Source: Nitrobacteraceae bacterium AZCC 2146 (GTDB lineage: Bacteria > Pseudomonadota > Alphaproteobacteria > Rhizobiales > Xanthobacteraceae). Taken from it: a stretch of 64,000 bases of DNA. This document shows, piece by piece, positions 63,653-64,000 of this stretch. Location of the stretch: assembly GCA_036924855.1 (NCBI GenBank), contig JBAGRP010000001.1, positions 7,552,001-7,616,000 of the forward strand, in the 5' to 3' direction. Position 1 is the first letter of the stretch. The number at the start of each line of letters is the position of its first letter. The notes below the pieces were generated by a model, which was given only the letters and a program-made list of their open reading frames with translations, was not told where the DNA came from and searched no databases. The position numbers were made by a program, and so were the translations under genes.

Positions 63653-64000
63653 CTAGTGCTCCGCAAGCAACGAGCCGCAGTTACTCATGCGGTCCTCGAT
63701 GCCGCTGCGACGAAGCGCCCACCAATAGGTGGCGGCGTTGATGGCAATCACGGGGATGCCGAGCCAGCGTTCGGCTTCGGCGGCAAGATCGATCGCGGCG
63801 AGATCTGTTCCCGCCTGAACGATCGCATCCACGCCGGCATTCGTGAGTGTCTTGAACCCGTTGATGATATCGGTTTCGGTCGCGTGCGCAATCTGCACTT
63901 CGCTCGGGCGCTTCAAGCTATGAACGGAAGCGACTTCGTAGCCGTGGTCGCTGAAGTAGCGGGCTACATTCGCGTCGCCAACCGGCTGGTACGGTGTCAG
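63653..64000 (-). CDS. Asp/Glu racemase-superfamily protein, maleate isomerase-like (N-terminus outside window)
   Basis: The last 115 residues are visible and run off the right edge. They include LTPYQPVGDANVARYFSDHG (second-lobe opening), the KRPSEVQIAHATETDI segment and a C-terminus that aligns without gaps to the protein at 17504. At the position of that protein's Cys189 (ICTNL) this one has glycine (AGTDL), so the second catalytic cysteine is absent. It may retain only the first, outside the window, or be a non-racemase relative. It is transcribed toward the RidA-family gene, 281 bases upstream of it. Confidence 0.75.
   Translation of the reverse strand: MTPYQPVGDANVARYFSDHGYEVASVHSLKRPSEVQIAHATETDIINGFKTLTNAGVDAIVQAGTDLAAIDLAAEAERWLGIPVIAINAATYWWALRRSGIEDRMSNCGSLLAEH

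Overview
The window looks like chromosome of a high-GC alphaproteobacterium of the Bradyrhizobium/Rhodopseudomonas/Afipia group. The grounds are the nadQ-nadA-nadB-nadC block with a NadQ-type regulator, the many Bug, Liv, BMP and NMT1-type uptake systems, an Omp25/31-like porin, and two intergenic palindromes (53197-53258, 55292-55340) of a kind I recognise from Bradyrhizobium-like genomes. This assignment rests on gene content; no 16S or marker gene is present. No tRNA, rRNA, CRISPR array or replication origin was seen.

Layout. 1-2.1 kb: the start of a molybdenum hydroxylase operon that leaves the window. 2.5-7.3 kb: NAD biosynthesis (nadQABC) with two tandem palindromic operators in front of nadA. 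7.4-9.6 kb: a decaying zone with an internally deleted AraC regulator, a DUF2380 protein, and an IS remnant fused to a HlyD remnant. 9.7-15.8 kb: an IclR-controlled sugar-acid-type cluster (DapA-family lyase/aldolase, GlcD-type oxidase, truncated DUF1537 kinase, frameshifted Fe-ADH, Bug binding protein). 16-23 kb: a hydantoinase, an Asp/Glu-racemase-family enzyme, a Tau/Ssu-type ABC transporter, a GntR regulator and a beta-hydroxyacid dehydrogenase. 23.1-41.1 kb: a large catabolic region with VOC protein, two-component flavin monooxygenase, TetR, Gfo/Idh, LLM oxidoreductase, LysR, CoxMSL-type hydroxylase, Liv-type ABC transporter, cyclase-family hydrolase (frameshifted), HisD-like dehydrogenase and SDR. 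Three transcription units there carry the same TetR-type palindrome, so they look like one regulon.

42.1-47.2 kb: an unusual three-gene cluster of a class III adenylate cyclase with TolB-like and TPR regions, a soluble PAP2/haloperoxidase-fold enzyme with a (Gly-Gly-Ala)10 leader, and a cytosolic S8 protease with a large insert. This is my best candidate for an undescribed system. 47.4-51.2 kb: TetR, DUF2147 protein, DUF3313 lipoprotein, IS5 remnant, porin, and a decayed second copy of the DUF3313 gene. 51.4-53.2 kb: a 2-oxoglutarate oxygenase and an alpha/beta hydrolase. 53.6-59.0 kb: a BMP-type ABC operon ending in an isochorismatase-family hydrolase. 59.3-64 kb: an NMT1-type ABC operon with a RutB-like amidohydrolase and a RidA-family protein, plus the C-terminal part of a second Asp/Glu-racemase-family gene at the edge.

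As a whole the window is a scavenging and catabolism region for nitrogen-containing or aromatic small molecules, with several uptake systems each paired with its own hydrolases and regulators. Several genes are broken. Three of the breaks are single-base shifts that could be mutation or sequencing error.
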